Positions 16,091-25,873 of a DNA stretch of 64,000 bases are shown here, one piece after another. The position numbers and the translations under genes are program-made. The stretch is from Ignavibacteriota bacterium (GTDB lineage Bacteria > Bacteroidota > Ignavibacteria > Ignavibacteriales > Melioribacteraceae). Numbering within the stretch: position 1 is the first letter of the stretch; each line of letters starts with the position of its first letter. The notes beneath the pieces are model-generated. The model did no database searches, had not been told where the DNA came from, and saw only the letters and a list, made by a program, of their open reading frames with translations. The stretch is taken from assembly GCA_016708125.1 (NCBI GenBank), contig JADJGF010000001.1, forward strand, positions 2,626,001-2,690,000, read 5' to 3'.

Positions 16091-16687
16091 ATGGATGAGC
16101 TAATTAAAATATTTAAAGATCATAAAGGTTATGCCCGTATGATTGATTTGAAAAAAAAAAGAATTCATACACGTACTATAAAAAAGGCTGTAGATACAGG
16201 AATACTTGAGAAAATTAAACCTGGGCTATATAAACTTAATAACTATCCTTGGGATGAATTTGAGAGTTTTATTGATATTTGTAAAGCCAATAGAAATGCC
16301 GTTATTTGTCTACTGTCTGCAGCTTCACATTGGGAACTTAATACATTTAACCCAAATCAAATAAATGTAGCTGTCCCGCATAGTACAGATAAATTTAGTA
16401 TTGATTTTCCTCCGGTAAAGGTTTTCTACTATGCAGATAAGTATTATCCGGATGGAATTGAAATAATTAAAACAAAAAACGGATCATTTAAAGTTTATAA
16501 TAAGGAAAAAACTATTTGTGATCTATTTAGATATCAAAAAAAGGTTGGTGAAGATATAGCAATTGAATCCCTAAAAACGTATATCAGTAATAAGAAATTG
16601 AGAAGCATCCCAAAACTACTTGAGTATGCTGAAAAAAATAATGTAGCTAAGAAAATTCAACCTTTACTTAAGGGAATGTTGAAATGA
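16091..16687 (+). CDS. abiEi: Type IV antitoxin AbiEi
   Basis: 198 residues. The N-terminal winged helix (ARMIDLKKKRIHTRTIKKAV, about residues 16-35, then GILEKIKPGLYKL) is the DNA-binding part of AbiEi proteins. The middle holds ICLLSAASHWELNTFNPNQI and the C-terminal domain the conserved KTICDLFRYQKKVGEDIAIESL stretch (read in parts). AbiEi represses the operon and counters AbiEii. The stop overlaps the toxin start (ATGA), as usual for this pair. Confidence 0.9.
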   Translation: MDELIKIFKDHKGYARMIDLKKKRIHTRTIKKAVDTGILEKIKPGLYKLNNYPWDEFESFIDICKANRNAVICLLSAASHWELNTFNPNQINVAVPHSTDKFSIDFPPVKVFYYADKYYPDGIEIIKTKNGSFKVYNKEKTICDLFRYQKKVGEDIAIESLKTYISNKKLRSIPKLLEYAEKNNVAKKIQPLLKGMLK

Positions 16688-17580
16688 AGCAGATAAAAAA
16701 TATTCCCATTTCTGTTAAAGAAAAACTTAAAAATATTTCTACAACTTCTGGAAAGGATTTTAACAAAGTACTAAGACAATATATTCAAGAAAGATTTTTG
16801 TATCGATTATCAAAATCTGCCTTTTCTGAAAATTTAATTCTTAAAGGTGCACTACTTTTTTTAGCATATAACATAAGCAGATCAAGACCAACAAGAGATA
16901 TTGATTTCTTGGGGAATAAAATATCTAACAATGCAAAAGATATTAAAAGCATCATTAAAACCATTACCGTAATTGACTGTGAGGATGGACTTAAGTTTGA
17001 CCAAAATAATATTGAAGTAGAAAATATTGTTGAAGAAGGGGATTATCATGGAGTTAGAGTAAAAATAAATGCAAAACTTGGGACAATAAAAGACAGAATA
17101 CAAATTGATATTGGGTTTGGAGATAAAATTACTAATGGACCAATTGAAATTGAATATCCAACAATGCTTGATATGCCAATTCCCAAATTAAAAGTATATT
17201 CGCTTGAGACAGCAATTGCAGAAAAGTTTGAAGCGATTGTATCATTACAGCTTCAAACAAGTAGAATGAAAGATTTTTACGACATTTATTTTATTGCAAG
17301 TAAAAATGAATTTGATCTCTTAAAGCTAAGCCAAGCGATAAAAATTACTTTTGAAAATAGATCAACAAATATTGAAGATTCAAAATACATTTTTGAAGAA
17401 AAATTTAAAGAAGATAAAATAAAAATTGAACAGTGGAAATCCTTCATCGACAGAAGTGAATTAAAGGATGAAATTGGTTTTTCTTCTGTTGTTGACATTA
17501 TAAAAAAGTTTATTGAACCGGCATGTAATGTAAATTCTAAAAGTAAAACATGGAATCCTCCAAAAGCAATCTGGAACTAA
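16684..17580 (+). CDS. abiEii: Type IV toxin AbiEii (nucleotidyltransferase)
   Basis: 298 residues. It has the DUF1814/AbiEii marks: NLILKGALLFL (about 53-63), RPTRDIDFLG with the DxD nucleotidyltransferase pair (about 70-79), a central strand region, and SLETAIAEKFEAIVSLQLQT followed by SRMKDFYDIYFI. Family members block phage growth by abortive infection, transferring nucleotides to tRNA. All key motifs are intact, so it should be active. It is co-translated with the antitoxin by a 4-nt overlap. Confidence 0.92.
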   Translation: MKQIKNIPISVKEKLKNISTTSGKDFNKVLRQYIQERFLYRLSKSAFSENLILKGALLFLAYNISRSRPTRDIDFLGNKISNNAKDIKSIIKTITVIDCEDGLKFDQNNIEVENIVEEGDYHGVRVKINAKLGTIKDRIQIDIGFGDKITNGPIEIEYPTMLDMPIPKLKVYSLETAIAEKFEAIVSLQLQTSRMKDFYDIYFIASKNEFDLLKLSQAIKITFENRSTNIEDSKYIFEEKFKEDKIKIEQWKSFIDRSELKDEIGFSSVVDIIKKFIEPACNVNSKSKTWNPPKAIWN

Positions 17581-17603
17581 TCAGATCTCCCTCAACCAAA
17601 ATA

Positions 17604-17617
17604 TTTATATACTAGTA
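17604..17617 (+). promoter_or_regulatory. TATA-box-like promoter of the Orc1/Cdc6-like gene
   Basis: TTTATATACTAGTA, preceded by the A-rich CCAAAATA (BRE-like), lies about 42 nt before the ATG at 17660. The same 14-mer precedes the HerA operon on the other strand at 4176-4189. Confidence 0.5.
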
Positions 17618-17659
17618 GTTCGATTAATACGTTAAGTGGAGTTTATACGTGATTAGGTT

Positions 17660-18748
17660 ATGGATATAAAGTCATATTTGTTGGAAAAAAGAGAACACAT
17701 AAATAGCCAGTCAAGTAAGATTTCAGACTATACAATTTTTGATTTTAACTATGTTCCGGAAAATCCACTGATACGAGAAGAAACCAAGCAGATTATTGAT
17801 GCTTTTCTAAAGTATGAAAAAACAAACATTCCGGTTAACCAGGTTATTTTTGGATCACGTGGAAGCGGTAAAACATTAATGATAAAATATTTGGAACAGA
17901 TTTTTAGTGAAGAATCTTCGCTAAATATTTTGTATGCAAATGTTAGATATTATTCTACTTCTTTTAAAATTCTTGCGCATTTATTAAATGTAAGTTCAAG
18001 AGGTTTATCTCTTTCTGAATTATACAACCGGTTTAGAGAAAAGTATAATTCAAAAACAATAATCATACTTGATGAAGTTCATTTATGGGCTCCAAAAGAA
18101 CGGCAAAGGGAATTACTGTATTTTCTTTCAAGAGATAACAGAAACTATATGATTTTAATGTTAAGTAATGATCCCAGATTTTTAAATGAAATTGATCAAA
18201 GTGTAAAATCAACACTTCAACCCGAGTTAATTCACTTTCGAAATTATGATGCCGATGAAATAGAAAAAATTCTAAATGAAAGAACAAAAACCGGCTTAAA
18301 AACAATTGAAGATGGAATAAATTCAAAAATATCAGCTTATACAGTAAGAGAAGCAAATTCGGATGTAAGGGTTGCACTTAAATCTTTATTTTATTGGGCA
18401 ACCAAAGGCGAAGAGAAAATAGAGCAATGTTTTGAAAATGCCAGACGGGACATCTATGTTGATCTGATTGGAGATCTTTCGGATACTAATCTTCTTATTC
18501 TCAAAGCCGCTTGTCAGATTGTTGATAAGTTTGCAAAAAAGGTTCATATGAGTTATGTGGATTTGGCAAGGAGCAATCGGGAGCAAGCGTGCTCCTATGT
18601 ACATTTTTATAATCAATTATCATATCTTCAATCATTAGGGCTAATTATGATGCTCTCAACCAAAGTAAATAAAACATATGCAAATAGAATTACAATTCTG
18701 TGCAATGAGAAAATTGTGCATCATGTTTACAAATTGAGATATAATTAA
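17660..18748 (+). CDS. Orc1/Cdc6-like AAA+ ATPase (archaeal initiator type)
   Basis: 362 residues. The N terminus has the family opening YVPENPLIREETKQII, then VIFGSRGSGKTLMI (Walker A, about 62-75), KTIIILDEVHLW (Walker B) and sensor 1 MILMLSNDP. The lid domain and a C-terminal winged helix (about 275-360) follow, the arrangement of archaeal Orc1/Cdc6 replication initiators rather than DnaA or bacterial RepB. The start is fixed because an in-frame stop lies 6 nt upstream. The stop overlaps that of the convergent lipoprotein gene. Likely the initiator of an archaeal-type element, though it could have been adopted for another use. Confidence 0.75.
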   Translation: MDIKSYLLEKREHINSQSSKISDYTIFDFNYVPENPLIREETKQIIDAFLKYEKTNIPVNQVIFGSRGSGKTLMIKYLEQIFSEESSLNILYANVRYYSTSFKILAHLLNVSSRGLSLSELYNRFREKYNSKTIIILDEVHLWAPKERQRELLYFLSRDNRNYMILMLSNDPRFLNEIDQSVKSTLQPELIHFRNYDADEIEKILNERTKTGLKTIEDGINSKISAYTVREANSDVRVALKSLFYWATKGEEKIEQCFENARRDIYVDLIGDLSDTNLLILKAACQIVDKFAKKVHMSYVDLARSNREQACSYVHFYNQLSYLQSLGLIMMLSTKVNKTYANRITILCNEKIVHHVYKLRYN

Positions 18749-19206
18749 GGTTTCATTTTGGGATCATTTTTTTGGCGAGAATATATTTTAACAAATTCAT
18801 TGTAAACATCATCAAGTGATAAATTTGAATCAATATTTTCAATTACTTGATCATGAAAAGGTGTAAAAGAATCGTCAATAATAATTTTGTTTAACTTTAA
18901 ATATCGAAGAATTATTATAAATCCTTGACTATAAGGTTGAAATAAAACATCGTCAGCTAAATTTATTCTTTCATACAAATATTCAGAAGAATATCCATGA
19001 TATATTTTGATATATTCTAAATAGAATTGGTAGGTTAAACTGTCAAGACTACCATCGAATTCATCTAATAATAAATCAGCTGATATTTTATTGTTTTCGG
19101 ATGATAGATCTACTAAAAATTCATCATCGATAGTAAGGTAATTTATAGTTGTACAACAACTCCCTAAACTAAATACCAATAAAACAAAGAATAAATATTT
19201 TTTCAT
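18745..19206 (-). CDS. Hypothetical lipoprotein (153 aa)
   Basis: A signal peptide MKKYLFFVLLVFSLGSC with a lipobox ends at Cys17, so the protein is lipid-anchored and this gene is bacterial. The mature part is acidic, helical and Tyr/Asp-rich, without a recognised domain. It starts 1-2 nt after the stop of the zinc phospholipase-like gene and is surely co-transcribed with it. Its function may be tied to that enzyme. Confidence 0.75.
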   Translation of the reverse strand: MKKYLFFVLLVFSLGSCCTTINYLTIDDEFLVDLSSENNKISADLLLDEFDGSLDSLTYQFYLEYIKIYHGYSSEYLYERINLADDVLFQPYSQGFIIILRYLKLNKIIIDDSFTPFHDQVIENIDSNLSLDDVYNEFVKIYSRQKNDPKMKP

Positions 19207-19207
19207 T

Positions 19208-20185
19208 CTAAACCCAAAATGAAGGAATTAAGTCAAGATCATTATTAGAAGCTAATGGCCTACCAGTATCCAAATCAATTCCCGGGATATCTAACTCAGT
19301 AATCGGTTCCCCATTCAAATAAATGTAGTTAAATGATTTCTTCAAAATAGGGATTAAACGTGAATAATAATGAGGTAATATATCATCAAAATAAATGATT
19401 TTTGGTTTTTTGAGAAAATTTAAATCCCGGTCTACCGGTTTTGTTAAAACTAAATACATATCCTTATTTGCTCGAAGTTCACTATAATCTTTAAAAAGAA
19501 ATACATCAATAATTCCGATTATTTTATAAATAAATGGATGTTCTCCTTCAGCAATTCCGAACATTCTATGTAACCCATTTATCCATCCTAGAATATCATT
19601 ATTAGAATACTTTTTATTATAAGTTTTTTCAATCATTTTGATAAAATAATCCAACACTATATTTATTTCTGGAAGAAACGTTGGGTTTAGTAACTGATCA
19701 TGTAAATTTGTGTTATTTAGATTAAGTGCAGATCCACTTGATTCAGTAAGATAATCATATAAAAGCACGTCTAATTTCATTTCAAGAACTCTGTGTTCCT
19801 CTTGATGTTCGTGGTAATCTCCGACCATATCCCTTATAAAAGGATGAATAATGCCATCGGCTACAATATGAGCAATGTATCCAACAAAAAAGCAGAATGC
19901 ATATCTAATCTGTTTTTTTGTTAGTTTAGATTTATTTTTATTCAATTTATCCAGTGCATAAATTGGTAATTGGTAAGTTTTTTCATAGTGGAATTTATCA
20001 GCTAAATCACTTTCTGTTGTAAAGAAAAAATCATCGTCTGCTATACTCGCATAAGGTAAATCCGGAGCCACAGACCCGATTTGAAAAAAGTCCATTCCGG
20101 ATTGCAATACCAGCCTAAGATTTGGAGGAAGATCTTGCAAAAGTGTATTTTTTGCTAATAAAATATGAGTTATTCCACTTGGCAT
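19208..20185 (-). CDS. Zinc-dependent phospholipase C-like protein (PF00882 type)
   Basis: 325 residues. The family marks are near the N terminus: PSGITHILLAKN (His7), IGSVAPDLPYAS, then FFVGYIAHIVADGIIHPFIR (His/Asp/His zinc ligands, about 105-124) and HEHQEEHRVLEMKLD. Members of this family bind zinc in an all-helical fold; only some are true phospholipases, many are of unknown substrate. No signal peptide is visible. It forms a two-gene operon with the lipoprotein downstream. Confidence 0.8.
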   Translation of the reverse strand: MPSGITHILLAKNTLLQDLPPNLRLVLQSGMDFFQIGSVAPDLPYASIADDDFFFTTESDLADKFHYEKTYQLPIYALDKLNKNKSKLTKKQIRYAFCFFVGYIAHIVADGIIHPFIRDMVGDYHEHQEEHRVLEMKLDVLLYDYLTESSGSALNLNNTNLHDQLLNPTFLPEINIVLDYFIKMIEKTYNKKYSNNDILGWINGLHRMFGIAEGEHPFIYKIIGIIDVFLFKDYSELRANKDMYLVLTKPVDRDLNFLKKPKIIYFDDILPHYYSRLIPILKKSFNYIYLNGEPITELDIPGIDLDTGRPLASNNDLDLIPSFWV

Positions 20186-20282
20186 AAATTAAAACATATC
20201 TAAGTCAATAAAATCATAAATTAACTTAATTATTTAATATTGTCAATAAAACATTAAAATACTAAATATATTTAAATTCATT

Positions 20283-20416
20283 GAGTGTGTAGGGTTTATA
20301 CGTTATGTAGTTGCCAAATATCTTGATAATCATTTAATAATATGTTACTACTTAAAAATGAACTGATAGTCAGAGTTAGTACTGATAATTTTACGTATAA
20401 ACTCAGCACCCTTAAG
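20283..20416. repeat. Imperfect inverted-repeat element A (left of the NACHT locus)
   Basis: Arms GAGTGTGTAGGGTTTATACGT (20283-20303, read in two parts) and ACGTATAAACTCAGCACCC (20393-20411) contain the perfect 10-bp complement GTTTATACGT / ACGTATAAAC about 90 nt apart. A related element is at 28460-28592, and one arm also lies at 17636-17650. The rest of the 20186-20658 gap holds no gene. Confidence 0.6.
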
Positions 20417-20658
20417 TTTCCACACCGCAACAATCCGGACAAAAATAATTATAACTTGGAGGTCTTTCTTGCTCAATTTCTTGCCAAATTGTATCAAAGT
20501 TAAATACAGAGTCAAAAAAATAGACTATTCCTCTGCCTTGCTAACGGTTCAAAATTGGGCTTTTTTTTATTCAACTTTTCAGTTTATTTTAAGGATAGAT
20601 TTGATGATTTTTAATATCTAAATTTCCTATTTACAAAAAACTTTACACTCTATAAAAT

Positions 20659-23600
20659 TTAGTTTTTTATTAACTGAGTTACATTTGTTATAAATACCTC
20701 CTCAGTCATTTTACCCTTTTTAACTTTTCTAGCCCAAAGCATAATTTGATCTTTATTATCTTCATCTTTAATATCATTAATCCATTCAGCATAATTTGTG
20801 TAATTAAACTCCTTTTCATTATCCCCATCTAGCCAATCTGAAATTTCAATAACTTCATTCAGTTTTTTAAGTAGTGCTTCATCTTTGAAATTCATTATTT
20901 TGTTATTTGATAGAATACACAACAATCCGCCAACTAATAAATTAGAAAGATAACCTAAGTTCTTATAAAATCTTGAAAAATACATTGGAAGGATTGAAAG
21001 TGCATCAATTTCAAAATTTTTAAGCAGTCTTAATGCTATTAAATTATTGATTTCATTTTTTAAAATAGTAGATTGAATTCTGTCTATGATCAATGTTCCG
21101 TTTCTTACAACTAAATCTAATTCCAAAAAGTTAATTATGCCTTCAGCTATTGCTAAAGTGGTAAGGCTATCTTGTGATAAATCAAAAAGATTCATTGCCA
21201 GATTAAATTGACCATGCTTTGTAAATTCAATAGCCATATTCTTAATAATGTGATGTTCGTTAGAATCATTTCCAATCATTTTAATAAAAACAAATGCTTC
21301 ATCAATTCTTTCCTGTTTTGATAGCTCAATGGCAATTTCACTAAATAATTCAACTTTGTTAGGAAAGTATCCAATCATATCAATGACATTGAAAACCTTT
21401 CTAATATTACCTTGCTTTGCCAATTCTAATGCTATACTACTTAATTTACCGGATTTATATTCCCCTTCGTTTTCACTACTATTAATTATTTTAATTGCCT
21501 CATCATAATTTGAATCAGATTTACTTATCTCGCCTTTACTGAACATTATTCCGGAAAACTTTATTAAGGAAATAGATTTCCAATAATCATCTTTAATTTT
21601 ATTGAAAATATCTAAAGCAAGTATAATGTCTCCACGGCTGTATAATTTACAAGAAATTTCATGTAGTATTTCAGATTTTTTAAATTCATTTTCAATCAAC
21701 TCAAGATATTCAAGTGATTCATTTAACTTTCCTTGTTTAAAAAGTTCCTCACAGACTAGAATTAATAAACTTGATTTATCAAACTCATCATCAATCTGAA
21801 AAATATTTATCAGAGTCTCATTGAATACTTTTTTTGATTCTAAGTCATTTCCTAATTTGAAATATACTTCAGAAATTCGTAATAATAGTATATAATTAAA
21901 AAACTTATCTTTTGAATATTTTAAATATTTAAAGCATTGTTCAATTGTTTTTTGATTTAGTAATTCATCAGTAAAGCACGTTAAAATTTCCAACTTAAAA
22001 ACAACAATTTCTGTCTTGTTTATAAACTTCAGCACTTCATCAAATAATCCATGTTTTAATAAGAGTAAGCATATGTCATAAATTACAATATCATCTTTAA
22101 AATTATTTTCTAATATATATTGAATCACACTTATTGAATTTTCTATTTTCCCACTTTCAAAAACTCCATTCAATATTCTAAATAAAGTGAAATCATCAAA
22201 TCTACTTTTAACCACTAAATTTAAAACTTCTTTTACTTTCCCTTGTTTGCATAATACAAATGATATCTTTTCAATTAAATCATGAAGATGCTCAATTTTA
22301 ATTTTATCAACTATTTTTATGGATTTTTCTAAAAATAGTTCTGTCGACCAGATTTTACCCTTTTTAAATATTTTTTCAGAAATTACTCTTGAATATTTAT
22401 ATCCAAAACAATTTTCCTTAAGATATTCCAAAATCTCTAAGGCCTTATTTATATCTTCATTACAAAATAATTCGGTAATTATTTCAACTAATAAATCAAA
22501 TTTTAAACCTGCATCATTAATTCTTTTTTCTAGCTTTATTGATTCTTCAACTTTTCCTTGTCTTAAAAACTCAATGATAATATTATAAATTGCTAAATCT
22601 TTCTCGTTATAATGTTCTATACTTTCTGCTGCCGTTATTGCATCTTCTAGCATCACTTCTGCCAAACTTAATTGATCAGTATTAAATAAATCCTCAGCTA
22701 ATTTTGTTAGTGTTAAGGATTTAAGATAATAATCTGATATATTTCCTATATATTTTTCTGATTCTACAGATTTACCTCGCCTAAGCAGAGTCAATACATT
22801 ATCTTTCAACGCCAGTGATTTCTCTTTTTCATTTGCAAAATTGTCAATGATATTTTCACTAGCTTCTTCTTGCCCTTGTAAAAATAACTCTCGACTAATT
22901 GCTAAGTAGGTTTCAAATTTTTCATATTCATTTTTTGTATTGCTTGTAATTTCAATAGCGTTTTCTAAAATTTCTTTGGATTCATCGAATTTCCCTTCAT
23001 TAAAAAGTAGATTAGAGTATTTTATCATAATCCTGGAGATGCACAATTCATCATCTATCTTATCTAAGATATTTATTGCTTCTTCAATTCTAGCATGATC
23101 AAGGAAATGTATAACCACTTTTTCTAATGCTAAAGATTTTAGAAGGGAGTCTTCAATATTTTCTGCAATTTCAAGTGATTTTTCAATTCTTTTTTGATTT
23201 AACAATTCACTTGAAATCTCTTCTAAACAGTTATTTTTAGTAAAATTATATTCAATTTTTTCTGTAATATTAATTGCTGATTCCAGAATGAAATCAGCCT
23301 CTTCATAATTACCCTCTCGGAATTGTAACTTAGAAGCTGCAATAAATAATTTAACTTTATCTTTACCATTGGTTTTCTCAGTAAATAACGATAACAGTTT
23401 AAAAAATTGATAATTGAAATTATCTTTTAATAAACTATTAAATTCGTAAAAATTAGATGGTTCTACTTTTTCTATGATAAAACCCCAATAAGATTCATCC
23501 AATTTTGATATAACCAATATAATATAACCCAAAGGTAATACTCTTTCTATATCTAGCAATGAATTATCTTTAGGTAAGTTTTCTTCCATATCATTAATTA

Positions 23601-25818
23601 TTAACTCTACTACTTCATTTCTTTCTTTATCTGCTGCTCTATTCAAAAGTTTAAAGTATAAGATTACTCGATCTTTCACTTCGTAGTTCTTTATCCTTTC
23701 TAAAGCTTTTCTATAGTTTTGTTCTCCTCCTTCTTTTATCCATCTCTTTATCTGTTCTAGACTATTATTTGAACTCAAATTTAGTCTTGCAGCTTCTATT
23801 CCTATCTCTATCAGTTTATATGAGTCGCCCTCCCATGCTCTTAAGCCTAGTTCAACTGCTTGAAACCCAGCTTCGTATTGTTCTGTTACTTCAATCTGCT
23901 TCTTCTGATATTCTTGATTTATTATTAACTCAAATAATTCTTCTTTCTCATTTTGGTTATATAAGTGTACTGAATAATTTTTTAATGGATACAATAGATC
24001 TTCCTTAACCTTGAATTCCTTCCACTTTCTACAAAAGTCTAATATTTTTAATTCACATTGTCTAATATCCAACTTTTTCTCTTTTGTTAAGTACTCTCGC
24101 ATACTTTCATGAAATAATTGATATTTTTTCTCTTCTGTTGATGGATTATCCATAAGCACTTCTTGCAAGGCTGTTATGACTCTTTCTGATGTTGCTGGCC
24201 CATACCCTAATATTATCTCTAACTGATGTTGTGTTAAATAGTCCTTAGCTGCAGCAAATGTATATAAGCTTCTTAAGATGTAATCTCCATCCTTGAACAT
24301 TGAATATCTTTCGATGAAGAGTTTATAAAATTCGTCTATTTTTGTTGGTAGTTTTATTCCATCCTTTAATTTTATTTCTCCTTCTTCTATTGCTAGAGTT
24401 AGCATTTTGAGATATAATGGATTTCCTTCTGATTTCTTTAATATCTCTTCAACTTGTTCTTGGTTGATGGCGTATTTGTCTGTTACTTCATATAAGATTG
24501 CCCTAATATCTTCTGCTTTTAGCCCTTTAATCTTTTCTTTTTTCTTATAGTCCACTGACTGTCTGTTGTAGAAGTTTTCAACTTCTCGAGTCCATCGGCT
24601 TCCATAAACTATTAATACATCCTTGTAGGTATCATTTATTATGTAGTTAATTATTTCATTCTCATTTCCCTCATCTAATCCATCAATAAATATTAGCACC
24701 TTTACTCTTTTTTCCATTTTACTTATTCTTCTTAGTCGTTCTTCTAATTTCTTCTTCTTTTCATCATTTGTTACACCCGGGTCAATTCCGGTCTTAAATT
24801 CTCCTTCAAGTCTTTTATTTAGATAATCTAGCATTTCGCCCGGTTTTGAATAATCTGTTCCTCTCTTTATAAAGTAATCAATTAACAATACATTGCTTTT
24901 TATTTCTGATTTTATCTCCTTGAAAATTTGAGCTAAAAGTGCACTTTTTCCAACTCCTGGATTACCGTACAAGAATAGATAGCCTTTATCATTTTTATTT
25001 ATCCATTCTTTAATTTGTTTTCTTTCTTGTATTCTACCTTTAAATACTTCAGTTAACTCTTCAATCCTTTCTTTGAATTCTTTAGTTGTTTTTAATTTCC
25101 AAGCGTCGGTGTTTAATACACTTTGAAATTCTTCATAGATTTCTTTATCTCTTATATGTACTGCCTCTGCGTAATTTAGAAAACCTACTTCCTTCTTTCT
25201 TTTCAAGTCGTTGAAAAAGACATACTTCATTAAATACTTGTTTTCATCTTTGACCATTTTTCTATTATACAAAATTGGAAATAAGTCTAGCTTTTCTCCA
25301 TCGTCTCTTACTAAATATACATGATTAGCTGTTTGTTTACCTTGTCCTTCATTGCTTAATTCTAACTGAGTTTTATTTAACCATTCTGCTGAAAGCCAAT
25401 CTTCTAGTATTGGATTCATTATTTCTAAATCTTTTTCACATTCTTGGTCATTGGGTGTTGCTCCATGAGCATATTTATTTCTCAAACTGATAACATTATC
25501 AACATTTTTTTTGTCCCATATTGTAAAGTATGTTATGAATTCCGGAATGAAAGTCTCATATTTATTCTTTTTCATTTCTTTGATGATTTGTCTGCTGAAG
25601 TACTGCCATGTACCTAAAGAAGGTACTCTTAAACCCTCAACCAGTAATCCTTTAATTCGTTCAGATACTTTTTTGTGTCTAAAGTAGTCGGAAACTATGA
25701 CTGCCGTATGGGTCTTTAATATTGACTCAAAAATGTCTATTTGGCGATGTATTCTTCGAAATGGTTGGCTTTCTGAATTATACAACTCTATAATATTGCT
25801 AATTTGGGGATGATTCAT
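20659..25818 (-). CDS. Giant HEPN-NACHT STAND ATPase with repeat sensor (putative anti-phage protein)
   Basis: 1719 residues. The N-terminal ~150 form a helical domain with LRNKYAHG (Arg113-x4-His118), the RNxxxH motif of HEPN RNases. The NACHT ATPase follows: LYGNPGVGKSALLAQIF (Walker A, about 284-300) and VLIFIDGLDEG (Walker B, about 374-384), with a winged helix to about 600. From about 640 to 1600 run dozens of TPR-like helix pairs (EGNYEEADFILESAI, EGKFDESKEILENAI, SLAEVMLEDAI). Such STAND proteins oligomerise when the repeats bind a phage product, then the effector kills the cell. No signal peptide. It probably forms a unit with the next gene. Confidence 0.85.
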   Translation of the reverse strand: MNHPQISNIIELYNSESQPFRRIHRQIDIFESILKTHTAVIVSDYFRHKKVSERIKGLLVEGLRVPSLGTWQYFSRQIIKEMKKNKYETFIPEFITYFTIWDKKNVDNVISLRNKYAHGATPNDQECEKDLEIMNPILEDWLSAEWLNKTQLELSNEGQGKQTANHVYLVRDDGEKLDLFPILYNRKMVKDENKYLMKYVFFNDLKRKKEVGFLNYAEAVHIRDKEIYEEFQSVLNTDAWKLKTTKEFKERIEELTEVFKGRIQERKQIKEWINKNDKGYLFLYGNPGVGKSALLAQIFKEIKSEIKSNVLLIDYFIKRGTDYSKPGEMLDYLNKRLEGEFKTGIDPGVTNDEKKKKLEERLRRISKMEKRVKVLIFIDGLDEGNENEIINYIINDTYKDVLIVYGSRWTREVENFYNRQSVDYKKKEKIKGLKAEDIRAILYEVTDKYAINQEQVEEILKKSEGNPLYLKMLTLAIEEGEIKLKDGIKLPTKIDEFYKLFIERYSMFKDGDYILRSLYTFAAAKDYLTQHQLEIILGYGPATSERVITALQEVLMDNPSTEEKKYQLFHESMREYLTKEKKLDIRQCELKILDFCRKWKEFKVKEDLLYPLKNYSVHLYNQNEKEELFELIINQEYQKKQIEVTEQYEAGFQAVELGLRAWEGDSYKLIEIGIEAARLNLSSNNSLEQIKRWIKEGGEQNYRKALERIKNYEVKDRVILYFKLLNRAADKERNEVVELIINDMEENLPKDNSLLDIERVLPLGYIILVISKLDESYWGFIIEKVEPSNFYEFNSLLKDNFNYQFFKLLSLFTEKTNGKDKVKLFIAASKLQFREGNYEEADFILESAINITEKIEYNFTKNNCLEEISSELLNQKRIEKSLEIAENIEDSLLKSLALEKVVIHFLDHARIEEAINILDKIDDELCISRIMIKYSNLLFNEGKFDESKEILENAIEITSNTKNEYEKFETYLAISRELFLQGQEEASENIIDNFANEKEKSLALKDNVLTLLRRGKSVESEKYIGNISDYYLKSLTLTKLAEDLFNTDQLSLAEVMLEDAITAAESIEHYNEKDLAIYNIIIEFLRQGKVEESIKLEKRINDAGLKFDLLVEIITELFCNEDINKALEILEYLKENCFGYKYSRVISEKIFKKGKIWSTELFLEKSIKIVDKIKIEHLHDLIEKISFVLCKQGKVKEVLNLVVKSRFDDFTLFRILNGVFESGKIENSISVIQYILENNFKDDIVIYDICLLLLKHGLFDEVLKFINKTEIVVFKLEILTCFTDELLNQKTIEQCFKYLKYSKDKFFNYILLLRISEVYFKLGNDLESKKVFNETLINIFQIDDEFDKSSLLILVCEELFKQGKLNESLEYLELIENEFKKSEILHEISCKLYSRGDIILALDIFNKIKDDYWKSISLIKFSGIMFSKGEISKSDSNYDEAIKIINSSENEGEYKSGKLSSIALELAKQGNIRKVFNVIDMIGYFPNKVELFSEIAIELSKQERIDEAFVFIKMIGNDSNEHHIIKNMAIEFTKHGQFNLAMNLFDLSQDSLTTLAIAEGIINFLELDLVVRNGTLIIDRIQSTILKNEINNLIALRLLKNFEIDALSILPMYFSRFYKNLGYLSNLLVGGLLCILSNNKIMNFKDEALLKKLNEVIEISDWLDGDNEKEFNYTNYAEWINDIKDEDNKDQIMLWARKVKKGKMTEEVFITNVTQLIKN

Positions 25819-25873
25819 ATTCTACTCATTTGCTAATTAATTATTACCTCTTAATTAACTTGTTATTTTTACC

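Noticed and set aside
20540..20575. CGGTTCAAAATTGGGC followed by a T-run, resembling the end of a tRNA or a terminator
   Set aside because: No T-stem pairing and no hairpin before the T-run.
20283..20600. Possible integron attC-like site (inverted arms, CTAACGG near 20540)
   Set aside because: The arms read GTTTATAC...GTATAAAC, the opposite of the RYYYAAC...GTTRRRY order of attC, and there is no integrase or array of cassettes.
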